A stretch of 64,000 nucleotides of DNA from Allomyces macrogynus ATCC 38327 (lineage: Eukaryota; Blastocladiomycota; Blastocladiomycetes; Blastocladiales; Blastocladiaceae): contig GG745346.1 in the NCBI GenBank assembly GCA_000151295.1, forward strand, positions 897,448 to 961,447, given 5' to 3'. The translations under genes were made by a program, and so were the position numbers. The notes beneath the pieces were generated by a model. It saw nothing but the letters and a program-made list of their open reading frames with translations. It was not told the DNA's origin and did no database searches. Positions within the stretch are counted from its first letter, which is position 1, and each line of letters begins with the position of its first letter. Below are positions 23,558 to 34,834 of this stretch, one piece after another.

Positions 23558-24223
23558 TGTGGGGAGTCTCGGTGGTTGGTGCTGGATGTGTGCGGCGGTG
23601 GCAGCAGAGCATGGCGCGCATACGGGCCGCGCGTGCAGGCAACAAACAGGGCGGTCGAGTGCGCCAAGTCGCGCGTCGGTGGCGGCAGCGGCAGAGACGG
23701 CGGCGGACGTTGACGACGGGACAGATGTCGGCCGGCCGGGGACTCACCCGCTGTTCCACGTGGGGCTGACGGGCGCAGCACGGCCGTGGCCAGGCAGTTT
23801 CTGTGGGCCCGTGGACGCTGCGCCACTGCCCGGTCGCGGCAACTGTCTGGCGCCGCCTGCGCATCGCGGCGAAGCGGCGCCATCCACGGGCCACGCACAT
23901 TCAGTCCTCGCCACGCCATCACCTCCGGTGGTCGTTCCCCTGACGCTGGCAGCGGCCAGCGACTGCTGCCGACGCCATCGTCGTCGTGACGGACCGCAAC
24001 TCCACGCCGTTGTGGACCTCCAACCCGCGCCTAACCTGCTGCAACCGCGCACCAACACCCGACTGGACCTTGCGCCGCCTGCCGAGCCGACCTCGACGCG
24101 ACCCTCGTGCTCAACCGCGCCGCTCTTGGACCCAACCCAGAAACGCCACCAATCGCACCGGTTCCGACCCAACGCACTTGATACCCCACTGCTGCACGGT
24201 CTCCACCCAGACGCAGCACCACC
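23558..24223. other. Divergent promoter region TOP3 / Uds1-domain gene
   Basis: Holds both upstream regions. Short ORFs in several frames overlap here, but I see none that looks real and no TATA box. Confidence 0.4.
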
Positions 24224-27200
24224 ATGGCCGTACGTGTCGTTCGGCCGTGCAACGTGACCATCGACCACGACCCTGATTTCCATCCACCTCGGCCCTCGCA
24301 GGACCCACCCTACCCGGCCTACGCCACGCCCGCGTCCGACCGCCGCCCACGGCGCCCGGAAATGATGTACCGCAACCCGAACCGCGGCGTGCCTGGCGCT
24401 GGTGGCGGCGCACCGCCCGCCATGTCGCCCGAAACGCTCGCACGGTACCGCAACCCGGCGCGCCGATCCAATGCGCACGCCAACGACGACGCCGGTGGAC
24501 CGCCGCCACCTCCACGTCGCGGTGTGGTCGAAGGCGTACCCGTGCCGCGCCCGCGCCGACCGAGCGCGCGTGCGGGACCCGAACCCATGGCCGCGGCGCC
24601 TTCGCCCAGGCCGCGAATGCCGCCCGAGGCGCCGGTCGTCACGGAAACGATTCGCGCCAACAAGGATTTGGCGGTTTCGATGTATATCCATGACGATGCC
24701 GACTCGGATGCGGGGGTACGCCATGGTTTTTTTGCTTTTATGGACCACTGTTCACGACATGACGTTGATTTTGATTCTAGGACCGGGCATCACGACCCCC
24801 ACCCCCACCCGTCCCATCACACCCGGCCACGTCGGCCGTCGACGGCGACCTCGAGGACGCGAGCCTCTCGTCGAGTTCCGACATTGACGACCTGCCCCCA
24901 CCTCCCCCACTCCCTACGTCCAAACCCGACCGCAACACTCCACCCCCACCCGTGGGCCTCCTCTCCGGCGACCCTCCACCCGCCAGCGGCGCTCGACGAA
25001 CCCCGTCCGATCCCGCGCCCGCCGACGCCAAGAAAGACCCCGTGCGACTGTCCAAACTCCTCCCCGGGGCACTACGGCGCCCAAAACCCTCCGGAGGCCT
25101 GAACGTCGGCGCGACCCCGCGCCCCGAACGGCTCTCCGGTGAAACCTCCTCATCTGCTGGCGACAAGTACGGTCTCGGGTCCAAGATCGCGTCGCGCGCG
25201 CGGTCCCCCACGACCGCCGCGGCCCGCGCGCCGTCGCCGTCACCGTCGCCTTTCGCGAGTTCTGCGTCGATAGAGTACGATCCGGTCCGTCCACCGCGGG
25301 CGAATTCGCGCCCGCCCCGCAGACCGAGTCTGGCCACGGGGTCGGAAACGTCGGGCGCGGCGGGAGATGATGAAATGCCACCTCCGCCGCCGGTCCCGCC
25401 CGTGCCCGTGCCGGACTTGACCCCGCGGGACCGTGCGCGGATCAGGGCCGCCGCGGCGCAGGGCGGGCCGGGGGCGGAGAGGGAGGCGGCGATGGCGGCG
25501 ATGCGTGCGGGACCGAACGCGGCGGCGGATGAGCAACGGGCGGGGTCGCCGCGCGCGCGCGCGGTACGGCCGCAGAGGCCGCAGCGCGGGGATTCGGTAA
25601 GTGAATCCGGGCGGTGCTGACCCAGCCGCAGCCACGGAGNNNNNNNNNNNNNNNNNNNNNNNNNNNNNNNNNNNNNNNNNNNNNNNNNNNNNNNNNNNNN
25701 NNNNNNNNNNNNNNNNNNNNNNNNNNNNNNNNNNNNNNNNNNNNNNNNNNNNNNNNNNNNNNNNNNNNNNNNNNNNNNNNNNNNNNNNNNNNNNNNNNNN
25801 NNNNNNNNNNNNNNNNNNNNNNNNNNNNNNNNNNNNNNNNNNNNNNNNNNNNNNNNNNNNNNNNNNNNNNNNNNNNNNNNNNNNNNNNNNNNNNNNNNNN
25901 NNNNNNNNNNNNNNNNNNNNNNNNNNNNNNNNNNNNNNNNNNNNNNNNNNNNNNNNNNNNNNNNNNNNNNNNNNNNNNNNNNNNNNNNNNNNNNNNNNNN
26001 NNNNNNNNNNNNNNNNNNNNNNNNNNNNNNNNNNNNNNNNNNNNNNNNNNNNNNNNNNNNNNNNNNNNNNNNNNNNNNNNNNNNNNNNNNNNNNNNNNNN
26101 NNNNNNNNNNNNNNNNNNNNNNNNNNNNNNNNNNNNNNNNNNNNNNNNNNNNNNNNNNNNNNNNNNNNNNNNNNNNNNNNNNNNNNNNNNNNNNNNNNNN
26201 NNNNNNNNNNNNNNNNNNNNNNNNGCGTTGCGCGGACGCGTGCGTGCGTTCGAGAGCACTGAACGGCCGGTTCCCGCCTATCGACCCGTCGGCCAGCGCG
26301 CCGCCGCGCCGTGCGCCCACCCGCATCAGCACCTGTCGAATCCGAACCCGCCCGCCGCGGCGGCCCGCACCGCGTGCCCCGACTTCCAGCCCAGCACCAG
26401 CGGCCGCTGATCCCGCCACCACCGGGCCCAACGGCATGGCTCGCTCGCGCAGTGTCACACGCGACCGCCCGCGCCCGCCACGGCGCGCTGTGACTCCCGG
26501 CCAGTCGGACGTCGGCGACCGGTCGGAAGCCGAGCCCACCGCCGCGGCCGCAGCTCCACCGTCGCGCCGCCCAACGCGCGGCCGGCTGGACGTTTCCGAC
26601 GTGCAAAGCGTCAAGTCAGACGGGACGCACACGCCCGCGGCGTCGACGATCGCGCGGTCGGCGCTCTCCAACGGCGGGTCCGTGCCCGAGCCCTTGGTCA
26701 CGGACGCTCTCCACGACGTGCAGTCATACAAGATCCTGCCACCACCCGACGTGGACCGGTACCAGCGCGAAGTGCGCGCGACCAAATCCAAAATGGAGCA
26801 ATTGACGCAACGCTTGGGTATGGAAATTCGCGCGAAAGATACGGCGTCGCGTGCGATGCGGGACCCTTCGACTCCGCCAGACGTTGCGCGACAGGCGCGG
26901 GCCGACTTGGCCGGCGCGTCGGACCGCGTGGAGCGGCTGATTGCCGAGCTGTTGCGGCACACGAAACGGGTCGGGGATTTGGAGACGCGGCTCGCGCAGC
27001 ATTCAGCCGCGGTCTTGGGCAAATCGCTGGTCGAGTCGGGCAACGGGTCGACCGGCGGGTCCGAATCGAATGCGGGGATTGCCGCGCTCGAGGCCAAAGT
27101 GCAATCGTTGACGGACGACTTGCAGCGCGCGAATTTGCGGTACCAGAAGGCGCGCGAGGCGTTTGATCACAAGGCGCAGACGGCGGCCAAGTTGCGTGCG

Positions 27201-30144
27201 GAGCTGGAAGATGTGCGCGCAAGGATTGACGAAGACCAAGAAGGGATCGAGGAAAAGGACCGCACGATCGCGGCGCTGCGCACCGAGTTGGAGGAGATCA
27301 CGACCAAGAACGAGATTCAGGAGACGATGCGGCTGCAGGCGGCCAAGGCAGACGAGTCGGAGAAGGTGCGCGAGGTGCAGGATGAGCTGGCGCACGCGCA
27401 GAGTAAGATTGCCACGCTCGAGGCGGATTTGGCTGAGACCAAGGCCGCGCAGGCCGCGAGTGCGCGGTCGCAGGTGCGCGAGTTGGGCGGCGAGCGGGAC
27501 CGGTTAAGGACACAGGTCGAGGAAGAGCGCGCGCGGCGGATGGCCGCCGAGGACCGGTGCAAAGATCTCGAGAGCCAGGTACGCGCGGCGGCCGCCGAGT
27601 GGTCGGCCAAGGCCAATGACTTGACGCGGAATTTGCGCGACGCGACGCAAACGGCCGACGAGCTCAAGAAGCAGCAGGCTGCAGACGAGCCCATGTTGCG
27701 GCGCGCGCTCGCGTCGGTCACGCCATCAGCTCCGGCGTTTTCGGTCGCCACGTTGGCGACGAGCGTCGACCAAGTCGTGCGTGATCGCGACGCGCTGACC
27801 GCGCAGGTGCGCGACTTGACGGCGCGTAAACGCGACGCTCCAGTCCAAGGTTGACTATTTGATGGCCTCGTCGGCCGACTCGGAGGCCATGACCAAGGCG
27901 ACGGCCGAGTCGGACGCCAAGCTGGCGCAGACGACGCGCGACTTGCACGATACCGAGGCCGCATTGCAGGACGCGTTGCGCGACGTGAACACGCTGACCG
28001 CCGAACGCAAGCAACTCGCGGCCGAGGTCGACAAGCACCGCGCCGCCGCCGACCGTGCCCTAAAGGACCTGGCCGCACTGCACTCCGAGTATGATGTATT
28101 GCTCAAGGAAACGCTCAGCAAGACACACGAGCAGGAAACCTCGGCCGCCGACCAATTGCGCAATCTCGAGTCGTCGCTGCGCGCCGAGGCGCGGCAGCAG
28201 GCAGCCGCGCTCGAGGCCAAGGTCAAGGCCGCCGAGCGCGATCTCGACGCCGCGCACCGCGATTTGGATTCGGTCCAGACCCAGCGCGACCAGGCGCGGT
28301 CCCGCGCCGACCAATTGGCTGCCGAGCTCGAGACGGCGCGCCGTGACCACGAGGCCGCGCTGGCCGCAGTCAAGGCCGCCATGGATCAGGAGGGCGGGTC
28401 GACGCGCGCCGAAGTCACGCAGTTGCAGGTGCAAGTGCAAGAACTCAAGGCAGCCGTGCAGGAGCGCGAGGCGACGAACCGCGCGCAGGCCGCCGACTTG
28501 GCGCACGCGCAGACCGAGGCCAAGAAATTGAGCGAGCAAGTCACGGACATGCGCGAGGACGCTGAGGATAATGCCGCCGCGTGGGACGACGAGCGCGCGC
28601 GGCTCAAGCGGCAAGTGGCCGACTTGACCAAGGACGTGGCGGCGCTGCGTGCCGAGGCCACGCAAAATGTGACCGAGTACGTGAACGTCGCTAAGGACCA
28701 GGCGTCGCAGGTGGCCAAACTCAAGACGAGCTTGGACGAGCGCGAGCGGCAGTTGCACGATGCCGAGGACCGCGCGCGCGATGCAGAGCTCGCCGCGCAG
28801 GACGCACAGCGGCAGCTTGACCGGTTGCGTGCGCAGCTGGACCGCGCGAATGCCGCGCGCGACTCGGACCGTGCCGAGGCTTCGGCCACGCTTGAACGCA
28901 CCTCCAAGGCGGCCGACGCCAAGGTCGCGGCACTGCAGCGCGACGTGCAGGACGCGCGACAGGCGCTCGACGAGGCTCGACAGGACGTTGCGCGTGCGCA
29001 GGCCGATGCGCAGCAGGCACTTGATGCGTTACGTGCTCAGCACGCGCAGGACCTGGCTGTGGCCAAGGCGGCGTTGCAGCAGCAGATTGATGCGCTTAAG
29101 GACGAGCTCGAGGACAAGGAGCGTGGGCTCGAAGACAAGGAGCGCGAACTCGACGTTAAGGAACGCGAGCTCGACGAGCTGGATGCGGCGCGACAGCGTG
29201 CCGAGGCCGACCGCGACGCGGCCATGCACGATCTCGAGGACGTGCAGGCGCGCAAGTTGCGTGAGGCGCAGTCGCAGTTGGCCGAAGCGATGAAGGTGCA
29301 CGCGGCCGAACTCGCTGATCGCGCTGCGCAGCTGCGCGCCGTGCAGGATGAGCTCGCGGCAGTTCAGCACCGGTACGACGAGGCTGTGGCCACGTCCGAC
29401 CGCGACCTTGCCGCAGCTCGGAGCGACGGGTCGGCGCTGGCCGCGCAAGTGGCTGCGTTGCAAAAGCAGCTTGACGCGGCACGTCGCGACCAGGCGGCGC
29501 TCAACGACCAGCTCGCGCAAGCCACGCAGCAGCGGGACCGCGAGCGTGCCGAGACGGATGCTCAAGTGCAGCAGCTGCGCGCGCAACTGCAGTTGTTGGA
29601 CGGAATCGATCCTGGCAAGTACCGCGCGATGCAGGAAAAGGCCGCAGCGGCCGAGGAAGCGCTCGACCAGGCCGTGCACAAGTACGCGCAGCGCGAGGCC
29701 GCGCTCACGGCCGAGTACGACGCGCTCGAGGCGCGCGAGCAGCGCATGCAGTCGGAAATGCAGGGTCTGCAGACCGAGTTTGACCGGATCACGCGCAACG
29801 CGGCGGATTTCGCGTACGAGCGCAGCAAGCTCGAAAAAGTGATTGCCGAACAGCGCGCTGAACAGGCCAAGCTGCGCGCTCAAGTCGAGGACATGGAAGT
29901 GGCGCGGCTCGGCCGGAACAAGAATGGCGAGAACCCCACGATCGTGCAGCTGCGACACGAGTTCCGCGCGCTGTTGCACGATGCGCGCGAGGACGCCCAA
30001 GCACGCATCGATCGCGAGGTGCAGGAAAAGGGCGCGCTCGAGCGGCAGGTGCGCAGCCTCAAGCGCGAGCAGGCCATGGCTGCCTACGCGCGCGCGACCG
30101 TGGCGACGCAGACGCTCGCGCTCTTCACGGAAAAGGCGACGTGA
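24224..30144 (+). CDS. Giant coiled-coil protein with Uds1 (up-regulated during septation) domain; interrupted by an assembly gap
   Basis: Large fungal-type cytoskeletal or septation protein. Exon 1 is 24224-24715, then a 65-bp intron; exon 2 starts at 24781 and runs to a clear GTAAGT donor at 25597. The next acceptor is at 25631 or inside the gap (25640-26224). Coding resumes after the gap. The N-terminal part is Pro/Arg rich with PPPPP stretches and Ser-rich low complexity. The block LVTDALHDVQSYKILPPPDV followed by a heptad stretch (26695-27010) matches my memory of the Uds1 domain. The rest, about 1000 residues, is nearly continuous coiled coil rich in Ala, Glu, Gln and Arg, with few prolines. 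The frame shifts by one near 27807-27843, since VNATLQSKVDYLM lies in the next frame. This is either a single-base error or an unusually short 37-nt intron. Length across the gap is unknown. Confidence 0.75.
25640..26224. other. Assembly gap (585 N)
   Basis: Run of N inside the Uds1-domain gene. Sequences on both sides are GC rich and Pro/Arg coding. The missing part probably includes the end of an intron and part of the disordered N-terminal region. Confidence 1.
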
Positions 30145-30362
30145 GCTGGAGAGCAGCAGCGTCGCGATTTTGGCAGTTGTAGACAGAAATTTTTTGGGCA
30201 AATTGCATTAAAATACACCCGCCGTAGATGTTGTGTCAGTGTTCTACGATGATGACAGGTCAACACGTGCAAGTGGCCACCGCGCGTGTGTCGCGACTCG
30301 CCGACCACTTCCACCACCACCGACGACCTCTGCCGCACCGATTCTCTCTCTCTCTTGCACAC

Positions 30363-31706
30363 ATGCTTCTCGCTGCTGCCGGTGCCCGTCGCCTGCCGCT
30401 CCTCTTTGCTCCGTCCCGCGCTGCTCTCGCCCCGCTGTCGGCCGCTGCTATCGCCGCGCCCCACGCCGCCACCCGTACTCCAACGACCCGCACAGCACCC
30501 ACCACCATGTCGCTCTCGTCGTCGGCCCCCGTGCACCAGGAATCGGCGCACAAACTGTGCATGATTCCAGGCCCTATAGAATTCCACGACGATGTGCTCG
30601 CGCAGATGGCCACGCCGGCCACGTCGCACGTCGACCCGAGCTTCATTGGCGAGTTTGGCGCGTCGCTTGAGATGCTGCGCAAGATCTTCAAGTCGGCCAA
30701 GGGCCAGCCCTTCATTGTCGCCGGGTCCGGCACGCTCGGCTGGGACATGGTCGCGGCCAACCTCGTAGAGCCCGGCGAGAACGCGCTCGTCGTGAACACG
30801 GGTCTGTTCGGTGACCGGTTCGGCGAGTGCCTGCAAGTCTATGGCGCCAAGGTCACGCACCTGCACGCGCCCGCGATTGGCGCGATTCCCGCGCACGACG
30901 AGGTGGTCAAGGCCGTCAAGGCGCAAAAGTACAAGGTGGTCACGATCACGCACGTCGACACGTCGACGGGTGTCCTGCAGGACGTCAAGACGCTCGCCAA
31001 GCTGATCCGCGACGCGTCGCCGTCGACGCTCGTCATTGTCGATGGTGTGTGCTCGGTCGGTGGCGAGGACCTTGACATGGACGCGTGGGGCGTCGATGTG
31101 GTCCTGACGGCCTCGCAGAAGGCGCTTGGGTGCCCGCCTGGTCTCTGCGTCGTGGTCGCGTCGGAGCGCGCGATGCAGTCGTTCCAGACGCGCGTGGCGC
31201 CGCCGACGGCCTACTACGCGTCGTGGGCCAAGTGGACGCCGATCATGCAGGCCTACGAGGCGCGCAAGCCGTCCTACTTTGCGACGCCCGCTGTACAGAC
31301 GATCAAGGCGCTGCACACGTCACTGCAGCAGCTCGTCGCCAAGCCGCTTGCCGAGCGGTACGCGCAGCACGTGCGCATCTCGGACCACGTCAAGCAGACG
31401 GTGCTCGGCTGGGGGCTCAAGCTCGTCCCGACCGACTACGCGCACGCCGCGCACACGCTGACGGCCGTCTACTACCCGGAAGGTGTTGCTGGCCCGGCGC
31501 TGCTCGGCGCGCTTTCGGGCAAGGGTGTTGTCGTTGCTGGTGGACTCCACCCCAAGATTGCGCCGACTTACTTCCGTATCGGCCACATGGGCCTGTCGGC
31601 CACGCACGAGGCGGAGCTCAAGCACATTGAGCAGACGCTCAAGCACCTCGAGTCTGCACTGCGCGAGCAAGGTTTTGCGCCCAAGAACGCCACCAAGGCC
31701 AAGTAA
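30363..31706 (+). CDS. AGX1: Alanine-glyoxylate aminotransferase (class V PLP enzyme)
   Basis: Intronless, 447 residues. Converts glyoxylate and alanine to glycine and pyruvate. Class V aminotransferase features are clear: KLCMIPGPIEFHDDV at the start of the fold, FIVAGSGTLGWDMVAANLVE (PLP phosphate-binding region), VDGVCSVGGEDLDMDAWGVD, the Schiff-base lysine in VLTASQKALGCPPGL, and RIGHMGLSATHEAELKHIE near the end. The first 48 residues are Ala/Arg rich with a presequence-like start (MLLAAAGARRLPLLFAPSRA), suggesting mitochondrial import. A second in-frame ATG at 30507 (MSLSSSAPVHQES) begins a shorter form without it. The C-terminus TKAK is not a peroxisomal SKL-type signal. It is separated from the Uds1-domain gene by only about 220 bp. 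Confidence 0.95.
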   Translation: MLLAAAGARRLPLLFAPSRAALAPLSAAAIAAPHAATRTPTTRTAPTTMSLSSSAPVHQESAHKLCMIPGPIEFHDDVLAQMATPATSHVDPSFIGEFGASLEMLRKIFKSAKGQPFIVAGSGTLGWDMVAANLVEPGENALVVNTGLFGDRFGECLQVYGAKVTHLHAPAIGAIPAHDEVVKAVKAQKYKVVTITHVDTSTGVLQDVKTLAKLIRDASPSTLVIVDGVCSVGGEDLDMDAWGVDVVLTASQKALGCPPGLCVVVASERAMQSFQTRVAPPTAYYASWAKWTPIMQAYEARKPSYFATPAVQTIKALHTSLQQLVAKPLAERYAQHVRISDHVKQTVLGWGLKLVPTDYAHAAHTLTAVYYPEGVAGPALLGALSGKGVVVAGGLHPKIAPTYFRIGHMGLSATHEAELKHIEQTLKHLESALREQGFAPKNATKAK

Positions 31707-32166
31707 GGCATTGGTGACCGAACGCGTGGCATGCGGCCGTGATTCATAATTGCGATTCCGTCTGTTCTCTCGCAATACAAACATATCTCTAGCGAACTGT
31801 GGCGACCATAGCGTTAGTTGCAACATGCACAGTGTCGGCCGCATCAGAATGGGCCCAATCAGGCAGGCATCGGAGGGTGTGCGGCGCGCATGGCGGTGCT
31901 AAATTGCTCGGGGCAACGGCAACCACCGATCTCCAGGTTGGTGGCGTCGTGCTCGTCGTGCGCGGCCCTTGCTCTCCTGAACTTGCCCGCAGCTCACGAC
32001 ACGACCGCAAAGGCCGCGCCCAACCGTAAATCAACTGTCAAGCGACGTGTCGTGTCGCATCACCACCACACCACGGTAGCCTGTGCATGGCTCCACCGCC
32101 TCAGTCTCTCACCCGACGCAGCGTGGCCAAGCATCGCGTCGCGGCAAGTCCGAATCACAGCTCAAG
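31707..32166. other. Intergenic, AGX1 3' / OAS-like 5'
   Basis: Flanks of two genes on the same strand. No in-frame ATG precedes 32167 for the downstream gene. Nothing else seen. Confidence 0.4.
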
Positions 32167-34220
32167 ATGGACGCCGACCCAGTCACGGCGCGATACGAGC
32201 GCGCGCGTGCGCGCGAGCGGCCGCCCACGTTTGTGCCCGTTCCGAGCGCCACGCTCTCGTCAGAGTGGCTGCTCGATCTGGGCCGCTTGCTCGACCTGGA
32301 CCCGATCCAGCGCGACTATGTCGAGTGCGCCGTCGACTGGATCTGCGGCCTGATCAACGAGCACCGCGACCACTGGGCCCGCGTCGGCACCGTGACGCGC
32401 GTCGCGCGCGTCGGGTCGTTTTACAAAGAAACGGCGATTTGCATCAACTTTGACGCCGACTTGGTCGTGCAGCTGCGCGATCTGGACGTGATCAGCGACG
32501 AGCGCTCGCAGCAGGCCGCGCAGATTGGGCGCGAAGTGCTCGCACGGTATCTCCCGAATCCCCCAAGCGCGCCGAGCAAGTGGGTCGAGCGGCTCACGCC
32601 CAAAGGGCGCCGTGTGCGCGTCAAGCTCGACAAGCTCGAGACGCGCCGCACCAGTTTGCTGATCGCTGTCGCTGTGCAGCCGCGCACGCCTCACGCGGTC
32701 CCGCCGCTCGTCATCAGCATGGACGTTCTCTTCACGAAAGATTGCTCGCATGACGGCGATACCGTGGCGGCGCGGTGCCTGAGGCAGATTTTGTACAAGC
32801 GCTGGATCTTGCAGTACTTCACCGAAAACAACATGGATCCCGGGCTCAACCGTCGGCTGCAGCCGCTCGTGTCCGAGGCCGCTCAGAAGCGCGTTCGTGG
32901 CCAAGACCCGACGGTGCGCGCGTTGATCCGGATTGTCAAGGCCTGGAACCTGCTGTTGCTCTCAACGCGCAGCGAGGCGCGCGCGCGGTCGACAGTGATC
33001 GAGACGATTGTGTTGATTATCGTTGACCAGTGGCCTGACATTGTCGCGTGGGTATGTGCCGTGTGTGTGTTTTGGATTGATCTGAGCCGATTCTTGCAGC
33101 TCTCTGATTTCTGCTCTTCATCAAATGAAGTGCGGTCTTTCCGACCGTCACAAGAACCCGACGATTGGCGCGCTGTTTCTCGAGGTGCTCCGCCAACTGG
33201 CCCAAGTGGAGTCGATGCAGCTCGGCGACCGGCTGAGCGACATCGACCAAGCACCGCGCCTGTACCGCAACGGCGTCCGCAAATCGATGCGCAAGGACAA
33301 GGCCGTGCTTTTGAACCGGGTCCGTCCGTACTCGGCCGACCTTGGCATTGCGATGTGCTACTGACGGCTCCCGGCACCACAATCTGCAGGTCGACTTGCT
33401 CAACAACCTACTCTCCACCGACTCCACCCAAGTGTTCGGCGAAAAGTACCGCAAGGAGCTCGCGGAGGCCGTGTCCTTTGTGCTGCAGCAGCTGTCGACT
33501 AAACGCGTCCCGTCCCCTTTTGGCATGGTTCTGCCGCAGAATCGGCTCTTCACGACGAGCCGGCTCGGGTTTCATTTGTGCCTGCACCTGCCCAACGACC
33601 CGGCCGCGCGCACGTTTCCGACGTCGAGCACGACCGGCCAGTCGTTCAAGGCGACCAACTTCCACCGGCAGATCGCCATGTACCTGCTGCTGCGCGCGCG
33701 CGACGTGTTTGCCGCGGCGGCGGGGGGGCTGGGTACAGTGGACGATCCGCGCGCTCTTATCACGCGGTCGGAGACGACCTGGTCGCGCGCGTGGTCGACG
33801 GCCGCGGAGCTGAGCTTGCCCACGCGCACGAGGGTCCGGCCGGAGCCGAATGCGCAAGTCGACTGGCGCACGGTCTTGCCCGGCTCGTGGTGCCAGGGCC
33901 TGTGCTGCCACCAAGTCGGCACGGGTCATGGGGATGTCGCGGACGACGCGTACTCACGGCCGCTGCGCACGATTGCGACCGACGTGGCCGCGCTCCTATT
34001 TTCAACCGTGCAGATGCGGTTCGCGCACAAGGTCATGAAACGTGAGATTCCGTCGGTCGACAACTCGGACCGGATTGTCGTCGCTGTGCCTGTCGCGCTC
34101 CGCCCTGCGGGTGGGAACGGCGAGCCGCGTGCCGCGATGCTGCACTTGCACGTGTGGGCGATGCGGTATATTCCCAACGAAAACGAACCGAAATTGAGGC
34201 CGGGAATGGTCGCGGCGGAT

Positions 34221-34260
<40 letters not shown>

Positions 34261-34328
34261 ACGAGGATAGGGAGGACCAGGATGAGGATGGCCGCGGTTA
34301 CCCAGACGACCTGAATGGGCTGTTTTGA
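32167..34328 (+). CDS. OAS/cGAS-like nucleotidyltransferase with novel C-terminal region
   Basis: Predicted template-independent nucleotidyltransferase of the oligoadenylate synthetase / cGAS-like fold, about 670 residues. Exons: 32167-33051, 33131-33319 and 33390-34328; introns are 79 and 70 bp. The active site is legible. The G-S motif and first acidic pair are in GSFYKETAICINFDADLVVQ. The third acid is in PPLVISMDVLF. The helical C-lobe follows: RALIRIVKAWNLLLL, STVIETIVLIIVDQWPDIVAW, then KAVLLNRVDLLNNLLSTDS where OAS proteins have LDPADPTGN-like sequence. All three catalytic acids are present, so activity is plausible. About 250 further residues show no domain I know, and the protein ends in an Asp/Glu-rich tail. 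Product, activating ligand and partner are unknown. The first acceptor (ATGAAG/TGC) is chosen on frame alone. Confidence 0.75.
34221..34268 (+). repeat. GAGGAC hexanucleotide repeat encoding an acidic tail
   Basis: About eight copies of a 6-bp unit (GAGGAC with variants) near the 3' end of the OAS-like gene, coding alternating Glu/Asp. Likely length-variable. Confidence 0.85.
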
Positions 34329-34834
34329 TCTCACGGGCGGCTGCTGGAGACGAACGGCCCCGGCCTTGGCTTCGATTTTGTTTGATATATGTACCCCCTT
34401 TTGATACCATTGATACCAGGAGCATTGTGTCGTGGTTCCAACCGTCCTCACCGAACCGGACGCTCGCCCGACTGTGAGCCTGCATCCACGGTGAGCCTGC
34501 ATCCACGGGAAGCATGGCAGGCCACGGCAAGAGTCGCGGATGCAGCAAAACGTGTCGATGCAAGAAGGGTGGCAACGCCCGTGAAAGAGTTATGCGTGCG
34601 GAAGATGCGTCTCAGCAGGAAAGCATGCTGCTGCTGCTGTCCACCATCCATCCTACTCCGCGAGCAGCCAAGCATCAGCGCCAACGATTTGGGCACACCT
34701 TGGCCGATGCCGGCAGCTCTCCTCCTGCCCGCGGCTGGTGGTGCTCAAACCGCAGTGTTGCTGTCTGAGCACCCACGCTCCGAGCTGCGAGTTGCCCGAG
34801 TCGCCAAAGTCTGTCTCAAAAAAAATGGTTTCAT
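34329..34834. other. Intergenic between OAS-like and UBC-F-box-TerD genes (tail to tail)
   Basis: 3' flanks of convergent genes. A short imperfect direct repeat (GTGAGCCTGCATCCACGG) occurs twice near 34473-34508. No gene seen. Confidence 0.4.

Noticed and set aside
32083..32166. N-terminal extension of the OAS-like protein
   Set aside because: The upstream frame opens with GTG, not ATG; the first ATG is at 32167.
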